DNA of 64,000 bases. Source: Sphaerisporangium sp. TRM90804 (GTDB lineage: Bacteria > Actinomycetota > Actinomycetes > Streptosporangiales > Streptosporangiaceae). The stretch is taken from positions 1 through 64,000 of the forward strand of contig NZ_JARWAC010000014.1 of NCBI RefSeq assembly GCF_029846175.1, read 5' to 3'. The position numbers and the translations under genes were made by a program. Of this stretch, positions 16,803 through 25,341 are shown in pieces. Under the pieces are notes generated by a model, which worked only from the letters and a program-made list of their open reading frames with translations, was not told the origin of the DNA and searched no databases. Numbering within the stretch: position 1 is the stretch's first letter; every line of letters begins with the position of its first letter.

Positions 16803-17111
16803 GTGCCCAGCATCGACAGCAAGGACGTCAAGAAGATCGTGGTCGCCTGCGACGCGGGCATGGGCAGCAGCGTGATGCTGGCGTCCCAGCTCCGCAAGTC
16901 CCTGTCGGGGCTCCCCGTCGAGGTGCAGCACACGCCGGTCAACTCCATCCCCGCCGACGCCGACGTCGTCGTCTGCCACACCGGGCTGGCCGCCCGAGCC
17001 CGGGCCGGCGCCCCCGGCGTCGTGCTCATCCCCTTCAACCTGTTCATCGGCGACCCCGCCGTCACCAAGCTGGTGAACACGATGAAGAGCGGGGGGACCG
17101 TCGATGCCTGA
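16803..17111 (+). CDS. PTS EIIB component, mannitol type
   Basis: The protein has about 102 residues. The phosphorylated cysteine is C16 in the loop VACDAGMGSSVM, the usual EIIB-Mtl signature, and the rest fits the Rossmann-like fold (DADVVVCHTGLAARA). The GTG at 16803 is preferred because AGAGAGG (16786-16792) lies ten bases upstream. A GTG at 16794 overlaps the EIIC stop but would sit directly on that site. It passes phosphate from EIIA to the sugar bound by EIIC. Confidence 0.9.
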   Translation: MPSIDSKDVKKIVVACDAGMGSSVMLASQLRKSLSGLPVEVQHTPVNSIPADADVVVCHTGLAARARAGAPGVVLIPFNLFIGDPAVTKLVNTMKSGGTVDA

Positions 17112-17562
17112 CACGGGCCCGCTGCCGCTCGAACGCGGGGCCATCCGGCTCACGGCCGAGGCCGGATCGCGCGACGACGCGATCCGCCAGTGCGGCGAGG
17201 CCCTGGTCGCGGTGGGCGCCGTCGAGGCGTCCTACGTCGACACCATGATCGAGCGGGAGCGCTCGATCTCGACCTACGTCGGCGAGGGCGTCGCGATCCC
17301 GCACGGCACCGTCGCCGGCAAGGACGCCGTCCACCACGACGCCATCTGCGTGGTGCGCTTCCCGGCCGGCGTCGACTGGGACGGCGACCAGGTGGTGCTG
17401 TGCGTCGGCATCGCCGCCGCCGGCGACGGCCACGTGCGGCTGCTGTCCGAGCTGGCCGAGATCCTCATGGACCCCGGCCGGGCGAAGGCCCTGCGCGAGG
17501 CCACCCACCCCGACGAGGTCGTCAGACTGCTCCAGCCCTCCAGAGAGGAACATTCCGAGTGA
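17104..17562 (+). CDS. PTS EIIA component, mannitol/fructose type
   Basis: The protein has 152 residues. The phosphorylated histidine is H67 in GEGVAIPHGT, the PTS EIIA type-2 signature. The C-terminus LSELAEILMDPGRAKALREA is also typical. The start overlaps the end of the EIIB gene by eight bases. It receives phosphate from HPr, which is encoded two genes downstream. Confidence 0.93.
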   Translation: MPDTGPLPLERGAIRLTAEAGSRDDAIRQCGEALVAVGAVEASYVDTMIERERSISTYVGEGVAIPHGTVAGKDAVHHDAICVVRFPAGVDWDGDQVVLCVGIAAAGDGHVRLLSELAEILMDPGRAKALREATHPDEVVRLLQPSREEHSE

Positions 17563-18599
17563 AGGTCGCCCGCTTCCACGCCCCAGGTGACATCCGCGTG
17601 GAGGACGCGCCCGAACCCTCGCCGGGCCCCGGCGAGGTGAAGATCCGCGTTCGCAACTGCTCCACCTGCGGCACCGATGTGAAGATCTACAAGCACGGCC
17701 ACCACCACATCCGCCCGCCCCGCGTCATGGGGCACGAGATCGCCGGCGAGGTCGCCGAGGTCGGCGACGGCGTGAGCGGGTGGGTGCCCGGCGACCGCGT
17801 GCAGGTGATCGCCGCCATCCCGTGCGGGCGGTGCGAGGAGTGCCTGCGCGGCAGGATGACCGTCTGCCCCAACCAGGAGTCGATGGGCTACCACTACGAC
17901 GGCGGCTTCGCCGAGTACACCGTCGTCCCGGCCAAGGTGCTCGCCGTCGGCGGCCTCAACCGCGTCCCCGACGGCGTCGGCTTCGCGGAGGCGTCGGTCG
18001 CCGAGCCGCTGGCCTGCGTCCTGAACGGCCAGGAGCTGGCCCGGGTCGGCGACGGCGACGACGTCGTCATCCTCGGCGCCGGCCCGATCGGCTGCCTGCA
18101 CGTGCGGCTGGCACGTTCCCGCGGGGCCGGCCGCGTCATCCTGTCCGACCTCAACGCCGAGCGGCTCGCCATGGCCGCCGCCCTGGTGCGGCCCGACGAG
18201 GTGATCAGCGGCGGGGACGCCGACGTCGTCGACGAGGTGCTCAAGCTGACCGGCGGCCGGGGCGCCGACGTGGTGATCACCGCGGCCGCCGCCGGGGCGG
18301 CCCAGGAGCAGGCGCTGCAGATGACGGCGCGTCAGGGGAGGATCAGCTTCTTCGGCGGCCTGCCCAAGGACGACCCGATCATCCGGCTCGACTCCAACCT
18401 GGTGCACTACTGCGAGCTGACGATCGTCGGCGCCAACGGCTCCAGCCCGCACCACAACGCCCGCGCCCTCGACCTCATCGCCTCCGGCGCGGTCCCGGTC
18501 AGCGACCTGATCACCCACCGCATCCCGCTCACGCGGGTGCTCGACGGCATCGACACCGTCAGCCGCGGCACCGCCATCAAGGTCACCGTCGAGCCCTGA
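17559..18599 (+). CDS. Zinc-dependent MDR dehydrogenase, probably a hexitol(-phosphate) dehydrogenase
   Basis: The protein has 346 residues. The catalytic zinc site is formed by the Cys of NCSTCGTDVKIY and the GHE of VMGHEIAGEV. The structural zinc site is the four-Cys run CGRCEECLRGRMTVC. The Rossmann motif is VVILGAGPIGCLHV. The length and motifs fit the sorbitol/galactitol-1-P dehydrogenase branch. The GTG overlaps the EIIA stop (GTGA) with AGAGAGGA upstream. In classical mannitol operons this step is done by MtlD, an unrelated long-chain enzyme, so a Zn-MDR here is unusual. The expected reaction is hexitol-P to ketose-P, feeding the PfkB kinase. Confidence 0.85.
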   Translation: MKVARFHAPGDIRVEDAPEPSPGPGEVKIRVRNCSTCGTDVKIYKHGHHHIRPPRVMGHEIAGEVAEVGDGVSGWVPGDRVQVIAAIPCGRCEECLRGRMTVCPNQESMGYHYDGGFAEYTVVPAKVLAVGGLNRVPDGVGFAEASVAEPLACVLNGQELARVGDGDDVVILGAGPIGCLHVRLARSRGAGRVILSDLNAERLAMAAALVRPDEVISGGDADVVDEVLKLTGGRGADVVITAAAAGAAQEQALQMTARQGRISFFGGLPKDDPIIRLDSNLVHYCELTIVGANGSSPHHNARALDLIASGAVPVSDLITHRIPLTRVLDGIDTVSRGTAIKVTVEP

Positions 18600-18724
18600 G
18601 CGGGCTCCCCGGCGCGGCCACGTCATCGGGCGCCGCGCTCCGCGACACCGGTTCCGTCCCCGGGGCGGCGCCGGGCCGGCCCGGCCCGCGCCACCCTCGG
18701 ACGGCCGACCACGAAGGAATGGCC

Positions 18725-19009
18725 ATGCCAGAGAAGACCGTCACCATCGCCTCCCGCAGCGGTCTGCACGCCCGGCCCGCGAAGATCTTCGTCCAGGCCG
18801 CCGCACGGCAGAGCGTGCCGGTGCGCATCCGCACCGGCGACCGCCCCCCGGCGCCGGCCACCAGCATCCTCGCCGTGCTGGCCCTGGGCGCCGAGCACGG
18901 CACGGCCGTCACGCTGGAGGCCGAGGGGCCGGGCGCGGACGAGGCCCTGGACGCGCTGGCCGCGCTGCTCGCCCGCGACCTGGACACCGAGGAGCCCGCC
19001 GATGCCTGA
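18725..19009 (+). CDS. ptsH: Phosphocarrier protein HPr
   Basis: The protein has 94 residues, slightly longer than the usual 85-88. The active histidine is H15 in SRSGLHARPA. A Ser in the regulatory position lies in APATSILAVLALG, so HPr kinase-type control cannot be excluded. The ATG at 18725 is six bases after AAGGA; an ATG at 18719 would touch the site. It lies 125 bp after the dehydrogenase gene, giving the operon its own general PTS arm. Its end overlaps ptsI. Confidence 0.94.
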   Translation: MPEKTVTIASRSGLHARPAKIFVQAAARQSVPVRIRTGDRPPAPATSILAVLALGAEHGTAVTLEAEGPGADEALDALAALLARDLDTEEPADA

Positions 19010-20651
19010 GACCGTCCGCGGGCTGGGCGTCAGCCCCGGGCGGGCCGCCGGGCGCGCGCACCGGATGGCCGGGCCGCCCCCGCTGCCCGCGCCGCGACCG
19101 GTCTCGGACGCCGCGGGCGAGGTCCGCCGCGCCACCGAGGCGCTGCGCTCGGTCGCCGGGCACCTGGAGGCGCACGCCGCCAAGGCGTCCGACCCCGAGG
19201 CCGGCGCGATCCTGGAGGCGCAGAGCATGATCGCGGCCGACCCGGGGCTGGCCGAGTCGGTGGAGAAGGCCGTCGCCTCCGGCCTGGACGCCGTGCGGGC
19301 CGTGGACGCCGCGTGCGCCCACCATCGCCGGGCGCTGGAGGAGGCCGGCGGCTACTTCGCCGACCGGGCGGGCGACCTGGACGACATCAGGAACCGCGCC
19401 GTCGCCACCCTGCTGGGCCTGCCCATGCCCGGCGTGCCCGACCCCGGGCATCCGTTCGTGCTGATCGCCGACGACCTGGCCCCGGCCGACACCGCCGGCC
19501 TGGACCCCGCCGCCGTGCTCGCCCTGGTGACGCTGAAGGGCGGCCCCACCAGCCACACCGCCATCCTGGCCCGCGCCCTCGGCCTGCCCGCCGTGGTCGC
19601 CTGCCGGGGAGCCGCCGCCATCGAGGACGGCACGTGGGTCTCGGTGGACGGCGCGCTCGGCGAGGTCGGCGTCGGCATCGGCGAGGAGGCGGCGGCGGCC
19701 GTCCAGCGCGAGGCCGTGGAGGCCCGCGAGCGGCGCGCCACCGGGCACGGGCCGGGCAGGACCGCCGACGGCCGGTCGGTCCCGCTGCTGCTCAACATCG
19801 GGTCGGCGCACGACCTGCCCGAGGGGGAGGGGGCCGAGGGGGTCGGGCTGTTCCGCACCGAGTTCCTGTTCCTGGACCGCCGCGACGCCCCGGGCCTGAA
19901 GGAGCAGGTCGCCGCCTACGCGGCGGTGCTCCGGGCCCTCCCCGGCCGGCGGGTGGTGATCCGCACCCTGGACGCCGGGTCGGACAAGCCGCTGCCGTTC
20001 CTCGGCCTGCCGGAGGAGGCCAACCCCGCCCTCGGCGTCCGCGGGCTGCGCACCAGCAGGGTGCGCGCGGAGGTGCTGGACACCCAGCTCGACGCCATCG
20101 CCGAGGCCGCGCGCGGCGGCGAGGCCGAGGTGTGGGTCATGGCGCCCATGGTCAGCACCGTGGCCGAGGCCGAGGACTTCGCCCGCCGGGCCCGCGGCCG
20201 GGGCCTTTCGCACGTGGGCGTGATGGTCGAGGTGCCCGCGGCGGCGCTGGAGGCCGGGCGCCTGCTGGAGAAGGTCGACTTCCTCAGCATCGGCACCAAC
20301 GACCTTGGCCAGTACACCTATGCGGCCGACCGGCAGCACGGCGAGCTGGCCGACCTCCTCGACCCGTGGCAACCGGCCCTGCTGCGCCTGGTCGCCATGT
20401 GCGCCGAGGCCGGGCGGGCCGCAGGCAAGCCCGTCGGCGTGTGCGGCGAGGCCGCGGCCGACCCGCTGCTCGCCCCCGTGCTCGCGGGGATGGGCATCGG
20501 CAGCCTGTCGATGTCGGCTACCGGCGTGCCCGCCGTCCGAGAGGCGCTGGGACGCCTCTCGGCGGCCCGGTGCGAGGAGATCGCCCAGCGCGTCCTGGCC
20601 GCCCCCGACCCCGCCGCGGCCCGGGCGGCCGCGGGCGACGCCGTCCGCTGA
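19002..20651 (+). CDS. ptsI: PTS enzyme I (phosphoenolpyruvate-protein phosphotransferase)
   Basis: The protein has 549 residues, the usual length. The phosphohistidine is H185 in LKGGPTSHTAILAR. The PEP-binding barrel carries EGVGLFRTEFLF, RTLDAGSDKPLPF, NPALGVRG and IGTNDLGQY. The active Cys is in VGVCGEAAADP. It starts eight bases inside ptsH. It transfers phosphate from PEP to HPr and so powers the EIIA/EIIB/EIIC set. The strong hairpin after the stop ends the operon. Confidence 0.96.
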   Translation: MPETVRGLGVSPGRAAGRAHRMAGPPPLPAPRPVSDAAGEVRRATEALRSVAGHLEAHAAKASDPEAGAILEAQSMIAADPGLAESVEKAVASGLDAVRAVDAACAHHRRALEEAGGYFADRAGDLDDIRNRAVATLLGLPMPGVPDPGHPFVLIADDLAPADTAGLDPAAVLALVTLKGGPTSHTAILARALGLPAVVACRGAAAIEDGTWVSVDGALGEVGVGIGEEAAAAVQREAVEARERRATGHGPGRTADGRSVPLLLNIGSAHDLPEGEGAEGVGLFRTEFLFLDRRDAPGLKEQVAAYAAVLRALPGRRVVIRTLDAGSDKPLPFLGLPEEANPALGVRGLRTSRVRAEVLDTQLDAIAEAARGGEAEVWVMAPMVSTVAEAEDFARRARGRGLSHVGVMVEVPAAALEAGRLLEKVDFLSIGTNDLGQYTYAADRQHGELADLLDPWQPALLRLVAMCAEAGRAAGKPVGVCGEAAADPLLAPVLAGMGIGSLSMSATGVPAVREALGRLSAARCEEIAQRVLAAPDPAAARAAAGDAVR

Positions 20652-20657
20652 CCCCGC

Positions 20658-20690
20658 CCGCCCGCCGTCCCCCCGCAGGACGGCGGGCGG
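20658..20690 (+). terminator. Stem-loop terminating the PTS operon
   Basis: CCGCCCGCCGTCC (20658-20670) and GGACGGCGGGCGG (20678-20690) form a perfect 13-bp stem with a seven-base loop. It lies seven bases after the ptsI stop. It has no U-tract, as is common in actinomycetes. Confidence 0.7.
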
Positions 20691-20793
20691 CCGGGGTCGG
20701 CGGAACGGCCGGGAGGCCACCCGCCGCGCGCCGTACGGCCCGCCGGGCGGCGACGGGCGCCGCCCGGCAAGGGCCCCGTGTGCGGCGGCGGTC

Positions 20794-21336
20794 CTAGACG
20801 CGCTGCCACTGCGGGTCGCGGTACAGGACGACCGAGGCGCCGCGCAGGAGCTGGTCGGGCGCCGAGACCATGACCAGCTCGCCGGCCGCCTCCAGCTCGC
20901 GCAGCAGGTCGCGCACACGCGGGCCCACCGGGAGCCGGCCGAGCGGCAGGTCGAGCTGGACGCGGACGGCGTCCGCCACCTCCGACAGCCGGAAGGGGCC
21001 GTCGAAGCGCTCCACCAGGCTCCGCACGAACGCCAGGCTGATCATGCGCTCGGCCTGGCCGTGCGCGACCTCCCAGACGAGCTGGACGCCGCGCCGCCCG
21101 GTGGCGGCGCACGCCGGGCAGCGCCGGACGAACCCGGGCACCACCTCCTCGTCGGCGGACCCCAGGCACGCCGAGCACTGGTCGGTCTCCATCGCGTGCA
21201 GCTCGGCGGCCACCCGGTCGGCCAGGGGAGCCCCGCAGGCGCAGCGGTAGGTGCGGAAGCCGCCGCCCACCAGCGCGAGCTCGTCGGCGTCGTCGGGGAT
21301 GTCGGTCCACTGCGCGGTGATCATGTGCGCGCTCAT
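20794..21336 (-). CDS. Hypothetical protein with CxxC zinc-ribbon pairs
   Basis: The protein has 180 residues. The N-terminal half has cysteine pairs YRCACGAPL, DQCSACLG and RRCPACAATG, which suggest one or two zinc ribbons. The C-terminal half (about 95-180) is a helical, winged-helix-like segment (FDGPFRLSEVADAVRVQLDLPLGRLPVGPRVRDLLRELE, cited in parts) ending LYRDPQWQRV. It could be a DNA- or RNA-binding adaptor; I do not recognise a family. No ribosome site precedes the ATG at 21336; TAGAGT lies about eight bases upstream, so it may be leaderless. It is divergent from the receiver-flavoprotein gene. Confidence 0.65.
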   Translation of the reverse strand: MSAHMITAQWTDIPDDADELALVGGGFRTYRCACGAPLADRVAAELHAMETDQCSACLGSADEEVVPGFVRRCPACAATGRRGVQLVWEVAHGQAERMISLAFVRSLVERFDGPFRLSEVADAVRVQLDLPLGRLPVGPRVRDLLRELEAAGELVMVSAPDQLLRGASVVLYRDPQWQRV

Positions 21337-21536
21337 CGCCTGTGACTCTATCGAGCCCGCCGGGCTCCCGCGGCCCCGCCCAGGGGCCCGCAGGGGTGGC
21401 CGGGGTGACGCGGCGGCCCGCCGGGCGATTCCGCCCTCATCCTGGGGAGGGGTTCCGGGCGGCGACCGCCGGTCCCCGTCCGACGGAGGACCGGCCGGGG
21501 GAGCGAGTCCCCCCGTGGAGTGCTTAGTCTGATCCC

Positions 21537-23195
21537 ATGGCAAACCCGGCGATTCTGACCGTCGACGACGACCCGGCCGTCTCCCGGTCGGTGGCCCGAG
21601 ACGTCCGGCGCCGCTACGGCGACCGCTACCGCGTCGTGCGGGCGGACTCCGGCGGGGCCGCCCTGGACGCGCTCCGAGAGATCAAGCTGCGCGGCGAGCA
21701 GGTGGCGGTCCTGCTCGCGGACTACCGCATGCCCGAGATGAACGGCATCCAGTTCCTGGAGGCCGCGATGGACCTGTTCCCGCGCGCCCGCCGGGTGCTG
21801 CTGACCGCCTACGCCGACACCGACGCCGCCATCGACGCGATCAACGTCGTCGACCTGGACCACTACCTGCTCAAGCCGTGGAACCCGCCGGAGGAGAAGC
21901 TCTACCCGGTGGTCGACGCGATGCTGGACGCCTGGCTCGCCGCCCCCGACGAGGCCGTCGACGAGACGCGCGTCGTCGGGCACCGCTGGTCGGCGCCGTC
22001 GTACGCGGTGCGCGACTTCCTCGCCCGCAACCTGGTGCCCTACCGCTGGCTGCAGGCCGACGAGCCGGAGGGCGGGCGGCTGCTGGCGGCGGCGGGCGTC
22101 CGCGAGGACGAGGTGCCGCTGGTGGTCACGCCGGACGGCACGTCGCTGGTCAAGCCGAGCGAGAGCGAGCTGGCCGCGCACGTGGGCCTGACCACCACCC
22201 CGGCCGAGGACTTCTACGACCTGGTGGTCGTCGGCGCCGGCCCCGCCGGGCTCGGCGCGGCGGTGTACGGCGCCTCCGAGGGGCTGCGCACCGTGCTGCT
22301 GGAGCAGCGCGCCACCGGCGGGCAGGCGGGGCAGAGCAGCCGCATCGAGAACTACCTGGGCTTCCCCGACGGGGTCTCCGGCGCCCAGCTCACCGATCGC
22401 GCCCGGCGGCAGGCGCTGAAGTTCGGCGCCGAGATCCTCACCACCCGGGAGGTCGTCGCCCTGGAGGCCGGCGGTTCCACCCGGCTGCTGCGCTTCGCCG
22501 ACGGCAGCGCCGTCGCCGCCCACACCGTCGTGCTGGCCACCGGCGTCTCCTACCGCATGCTGGACGCCCCGGGCTGCGCCGACCTGACCGGGCGCGGCGT
22601 GTTCTACGGCTCGGCGTCCACCGAGGCGCCCAGCTGCGCCGACCAGGAGATCTACATCGTCGGCGGCGCCAACTCCGCCGGCCAGGCGGCGGTGTACTTC
22701 GCCAAGTACGCCCGCCGGGTGCACATCCTGGTCCGCGGCCAGGACCTGCGGCGGTCGATGTCGCAGTACCTGATCGACCAGATCGAGAGCATCGGCAACA
22801 TCCAGGTGCACCCGCACTCCCAGGTGGTCGCCGCCGAGGGCGACGGGCACCTGGAGCGGATCACCCTGTGCGACCCGCGGTCGGGCGGCAGCCGCACGGT
22901 CGACACGTCGTGGATGTTCGTCTTCATCGGCGCCCAGCCGCGCACCGACTGGCTCGACAAGGCCGTCGTGCGCGACCACAACGGGTTCGTGCTCACCGGC
23001 CCGGACCTGCTCGTCGACGGCCGGCGCCCGCCGGGGTGGTCCCTGCCCCGCGATCCCTACCATCTGGAGTCCAGCATGCCGGGCGTCTTCGCCGCCGGCG
23101 ACGTGCGGGCCGACTCGGTCAAGCGGGTCGCCTCGGCCGTGGGCGAAGGCGCGATGGCCGTCTCGCTGGTCCACCGCTACCTGGAGGCGCAATGA
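21537..23195 (+). CDS. Response-regulator receiver fused to a thioredoxin-reductase-like flavoprotein
   Basis: The protein has 552 residues. The receiver domain (1-125) has the acidic pair VDDDPA, phospho-acceptor D62 in LLADYRMPEMNG, the LLTAYAD Thr and the Lys of YLLKPW. A linker domain (about 135-220) follows. The TrxR-like module (about 227-550) has FAD motif VVVGAGPAGLGAA, GGQAGQSSRIENYLGFP, NADPH motif IVGGANSAGQAA and the FAD-closing GVFAAGDVR. Where TrxR has its redox CxxC, this protein reads FYGSASTEAPSCAD, so no vicinal dithiol exists. It cannot reduce thioredoxin in the normal way and probably outputs a different redox signal. Its stop overlaps the kinase start (ATGA), so they form a two-component pair. 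Confidence 0.9.
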   Translation: MANPAILTVDDDPAVSRSVARDVRRRYGDRYRVVRADSGGAALDALREIKLRGEQVAVLLADYRMPEMNGIQFLEAAMDLFPRARRVLLTAYADTDAAIDAINVVDLDHYLLKPWNPPEEKLYPVVDAMLDAWLAAPDEAVDETRVVGHRWSAPSYAVRDFLARNLVPYRWLQADEPEGGRLLAAAGVREDEVPLVVTPDGTSLVKPSESELAAHVGLTTTPAEDFYDLVVVGAGPAGLGAAVYGASEGLRTVLLEQRATGGQAGQSSRIENYLGFPDGVSGAQLTDRARRQALKFGAEILTTREVVALEAGGSTRLLRFADGSAVAAHTVVLATGVSYRMLDAPGCADLTGRGVFYGSASTEAPSCADQEIYIVGGANSAGQAAVYFAKYARRVHILVRGQDLRRSMSQYLIDQIESIGNIQVHPHSQVVAAEGDGHLERITLCDPRSGGSRTVDTSWMFVFIGAQPRTDWLDKAVVRDHNGFVLTGPDLLVDGRRPPGWSLPRDPYHLESSMPGVFAAGDVRADSVKRVASAVGEGAMAVSLVHRYLEAQ

Positions 23196-24652
23196 CCGAG
23201 CCGGAGCAGACCGACGGGTGCGGCGGCGTCGGCCAGGACATGCTCACCGCCGACGAACTGCGCACCCTGTTCCTCTTCGAGTCGCTCGACCCCGCGCAGC
23301 TCGCCCGGTTCGTCGAGCACGGCCGGGTGGAGCACCGGCCGGCGGGCACCGTCATCAGCCGCGAGGGCGACCCCGCCACGTGCTTCTACGTGCTCCTGCA
23401 CGGCACCATCGCGCTCACCCGGCGCATCCACGGCGACGAGGTGGAGGTCGGCCGCACCGAGCAGCGCGGCGTGTACGCGGGCGCCATGCAGGCCTACCTG
23501 GGCGACCGCATCGGCCAGGTGTACTCCAGCAGCCTGCACGCGATCAGCGACGTCGACGTGTTCGCCCTGCCGGCCGACGTGCTCGCCGGGGCGCTGCGCG
23601 AGTGGTTCCCCATGGCCACCCACCTGCTGGAGGGCCTGTTCTTCGGCATGCGGGCCAGCCAGACGATCGTGGGGGAGCGCGAGCGCCTGCTCGCGCTCGG
23701 CTCGCTGTCGGCCGGGCTGACCCACGAGCTCAACAACCCGGCCGCGGCCGCCGTGCGGGCGACCGCCATCCTGCGTGAGCGGGTGACGGGCATGCGGCAC
23801 AAGCTGGCCATGATCGCCGACGGCAGGCTGGACGGCACCCGGCTGAAGAGCCTGGTCGAGCTGCAGGAGGAGGCGGTCAAGCGGGCGGCGTCCGCGCCGC
23901 CGCTGTCGCCGATGGCCACCTCGGACGCCGAGGACGAGCTGGGCGGCTGGCTGGAGGACCACGACATCGCCGGCGGGTGGGACCTGGCGCCCACGCTGGT
24001 CGCCGGCGGCGTCGACACGGCGTGGCTGGAGCGGATCAGCGGGGCCGTGGGCGGGGAGAACCTGGAGGCCGCCGTCCGCTGGCTCACCTACACGGTCGAG
24101 ACCGAGCTGCTGATGGGCGAGATCGACGACGCGGTGACCCGGGTCTCCACGCTGGTCGCCGCGGCCAAGCAGTACTCGCAGCTCGACCGGGCGTCCTTCC
24201 AGACCGTGGACGTGCACGACCTGCTCGACGCCACGCTGACCATGATGCAGGCGAAGGTCCCCGGCGGCGTGCGAGTCGTCAAGGACTACGACCGGACGGC
24301 CCCGCCGATCCCGGCGTACGCCGCCGAGCTCAACCAGGTGTGGACCAACCTCATCGACAACGCGTTCAGCGCCATGAGGGGCACCGGCGGCACCCTGACC
24401 ATCACCACCCGCCACGACGCCGAGCGCATCCTGGTGGAGATCGGCGACACCGGCCCCGGCATCCCCCCGGAGATCCGCCCCCGCATCTTCGAGCCCTTCT
24501 TCACCACCAAGCCGGTAGGCGAGGGCACCGGCCTCGGCCTGGACATCTCCTACCGCATCATCGTCAACAAGCACCACGGCGACATCCGGGTGAACTCCAC
24601 CCCCGGCGACACCCGCTTCGAGGTCCAACTCCCCCTCAACCCCCCCGCCTGA
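23192..24652 (+). CDS. Sensor histidine kinase with N-terminal cyclic-nucleotide-binding-like domain
   Basis: The protein has 486 residues. A cNMP-binding cupin fold lies at about 25-145 (FLFESLDPAQLARFVEH, GTVISREGDPATCFYVLLHGTIAL). The dimerisation helix with phospho-acceptor H178 is GLTHELNNPAAAA. The HATPase_c domain has N-box NLIDNAFSAM, DTGPGI, FEPFFTTKP and GTGLGLDIS. No membrane segment is present, so it senses a cytoplasmic signal. It partners the receiver-flavoprotein encoded immediately upstream. Together they make an unusual circuit in which phosphorylation may gate a flavin/NADPH enzyme instead of DNA binding. Confidence 0.92.
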   Translation: MTEPEQTDGCGGVGQDMLTADELRTLFLFESLDPAQLARFVEHGRVEHRPAGTVISREGDPATCFYVLLHGTIALTRRIHGDEVEVGRTEQRGVYAGAMQAYLGDRIGQVYSSSLHAISDVDVFALPADVLAGALREWFPMATHLLEGLFFGMRASQTIVGERERLLALGSLSAGLTHELNNPAAAAVRATAILRERVTGMRHKLAMIADGRLDGTRLKSLVELQEEAVKRAASAPPLSPMATSDAEDELGGWLEDHDIAGGWDLAPTLVAGGVDTAWLERISGAVGGENLEAAVRWLTYTVETELLMGEIDDAVTRVSTLVAAAKQYSQLDRASFQTVDVHDLLDATLTMMQAKVPGGVRVVKDYDRTAPPIPAYAAELNQVWTNLIDNAFSAMRGTGGTLTITTRHDAERILVEIGDTGPGIPPEIRPRIFEPFFTTKPVGEGTGLGLDISYRIIVNKHHGDIRVNSTPGDTRFEVQLPLNPPA

Positions 24653-24709
24653 CCCCACCCCGCGCCTCACACCGACCCCTGCGGCTACGCACACCGCCCA
24701 CCCCACCCC

Positions 24710-25240
24710 GGCGGCTCGCGCACGCCCATGCGTGCGCCGCCGCGCCCCCGCCCAGCCCTGCCTCTTCCCCGGCGCCGGGTGGCGGGTCGCGCACGCCGCC
24801 CACTCCCACCTCGGCGGCTCGCGCACGCCCATGCGTGCGCCGCCGCGCCCCCGCCCAGCCCTGCCTCTTCCCCGGCGCCGGGGCGGCGGATCGCGCACGC
24901 CGCCCACTCCCACCCCGGCGGCTCGCGCACGCCCATGCGTGCGCCGCCTCACCCCCGCCCAGCCCGCCTTTTCCCCGGCGCCGGGGCGGTGGGTCGTCGT
25001 CGCGGTGAATTCGGCGCCGTGTGCGGCGGTTGGCCCGGCGGGCGGTTGGGCGGTCACGGCCCGAAAGGGCCTTGAAGGGCCGTCCTCGGAATCCCCTGCT
25101 CCGGGCGACCTCGCCCCGGCGGATCGCGCACGCTCATGCGCGCGTCGCCTCACCCTCCCGCCCAGCCCTGCCTCTTGCCCGGCGCCGGGGCGGTGGGTCG
25201 TCGTCGCGGTGAATTCGGCGCCGTGTGCGGCGGTTGGCTG
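24710..25240. repeat. Intergenic array of ~104-bp repeats with perfect hairpins, plus a second duplicated block
   Basis: Units start at 24710, 24813 and 24917, with a diverged copy at 25118. Each of the first three holds GCGCACGCCCATGCGTGCGC (24718-24737, 24821-24840, 24925-24944), an 8-bp perfect stem around CCAT; in the fourth copy the stem is broken. A second direct repeat, beginning CGGTGGGTCGTCGTCGCGGT, occurs near 24987 and again near 25190. The ~690 bp between the kinase and the GH20 gene contain no other gene. Open frames through the array on both strands are repetitive, Arg/Pro-rich, and without ribosome sites. Confidence 0.85.
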
Positions 25241-25273
25241 GCGGGCGGTTGGGCGGTCACGGCCCACTGGGTC

Positions 25274-25317
25274 TTGACTGGGCGGGCTGAGACTTTACTG
25301 TTAGGAAGGCTTCCTAA
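25274..25317 (+). promoter_or_regulatory. Promoter with TTAGGAAG palindrome (CsnR-like operator) for the GH20 gene
   Basis: A -35 TTGACT (25274-25279) and a -10 TACTGT (25296-25301) are 16 bp apart. A perfect palindrome TTAGGAAGGCTTCCTAA (25301-25317) follows and would cover the transcription start. From memory, this matches the palindrome bound by the ROK-family repressor CsnR in front of chitosanase and related polysaccharide-degradation genes of streptomycetes. A ROK repressor encoded elsewhere is the likely regulator. Confidence 0.7.
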
Positions 25318-25341
25318 TAGTTGATGCTGTCGGAGGACGTC

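Noticed and set aside
24710..25240. Possible CRISPR array
   Set aside because: The repeats are ~104 bp, contiguous and without unique spacers of constant length; no cas genes nearby.
24685..25267. Arg/Pro-rich reading frames through the intergenic repeat array
   Set aside because: They exist in several frames on both strands because the repeat unit lacks stops; no ribosome site or codon pattern.
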